Assembly: GCA_002305955.1 (NCBI GenBank)
Contig: DBRH01000009.1
Coordinates: 1 to 6,132, forward strand
Reading direction: 5' to 3'
From: Kosmotogaceae bacterium UBA1373
GTDB taxonomy: Bacteria > Thermotogota > Thermotogae > Petrotogales > Kosmotogaceae
DNA length: 6,132 nucleotides
Below the pieces are notes generated by a model that searched no databases, was not told the origin of the DNA, and worked only from the letters and a program-made list of their open reading frames with translations. The position numbers and the translations under genes are program-made. Position 1 is the stretch's first letter. Each line of letters starts with the position of its first letter. Of the stretch, positions 6,067 to 6,132 are shown in pieces.

Positions 6067-6132
6067 TATGCCTGAGAGAGAAAGAGAAGAGATGTGAAAA
6101 CCAGCAATGAGAAGAAGTGCTGTCGGTAGTTC

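Noticed and set aside
6018..6132. The response-regulator frame stays open upstream to the window edge
   Set aside because: There is no ATG, GTG or TTG in that stretch. It covers the promoter, hairpin and SD, and the receiver domain is already complete without it.
6107..6132. ATG at 6107 on the plus strand as the start of a divergent gene
   Set aside because: Only eight full codons are visible and no SD lies at a proper distance. It cannot be supported.

Overview
The window carries one complete four-gene module on the minus strand, plus the 3' end of an unrelated gene on the plus strand that converges on it. By eye, base composition is near 50% G+C. Shine-Dalgarno sites are strong (AAGGAGG, GGAGGG, GGAGGTGA), genes are tightly packed or overlapping, and at least one start appears to be TTG. 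Together with the protein families, this suggests a bacterium with strong SD usage, for example a Firmicutes-like or Thermotogota-like lineage. That is a low-confidence impression; no marker gene fixes the taxon.

Positions 1-534 (+) are the C-terminal end of a surface or secreted protein made of degenerate InlB-B-like (Flg_new_2 type) repeats. It has no visible C-terminal anchor. A symmetric hairpin with A- and T-tracts on its flanks (622-654) lies almost midway between its stop and the stop of the convergent permease gene, and can terminate transcription from both sides.

Reading right to left on the minus strand, a near-perfect -10 box (TATAAT, 6061-6066) precedes a possible 5'-UTR hairpin. 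Then come an OmpR/PhoB-type response regulator, a two-TM sensor histidine kinase abutting it with no spacing, a 96-bp gap without a terminator, a LolD/MacB-type ABC ATPase, and an 833-codon FtsX/MacB-like permease that overlaps the ATPase stop. The permease is an internal duplication: two halves, each with one TM, a large extracytoplasmic domain and three more TMs.

The likely logic is that the kinase senses an envelope signal, phosphorylates the regulator, and the regulator controls the downstream transporter and perhaps its own operon. The transporter belongs to the mechanotransmission-type (type VII) ABC group, which exports or extracts peptides, lipids, lipoproteins or antibiotics at the membrane. 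The substrate cannot be read from the sequence. It is not a textbook BceRS-BceAB set, because the kinase has a real ectodomain and the permease has 8 rather than 10 predicted TMs. It is not a complete MacAB set, because no membrane-fusion protein is present in the window. I see no mobile element, CRISPR array, tRNA or rRNA, and nothing that clearly amounts to an undescribed system. The points most worth a second look are the regulator's leader and start region and the repeat protein.
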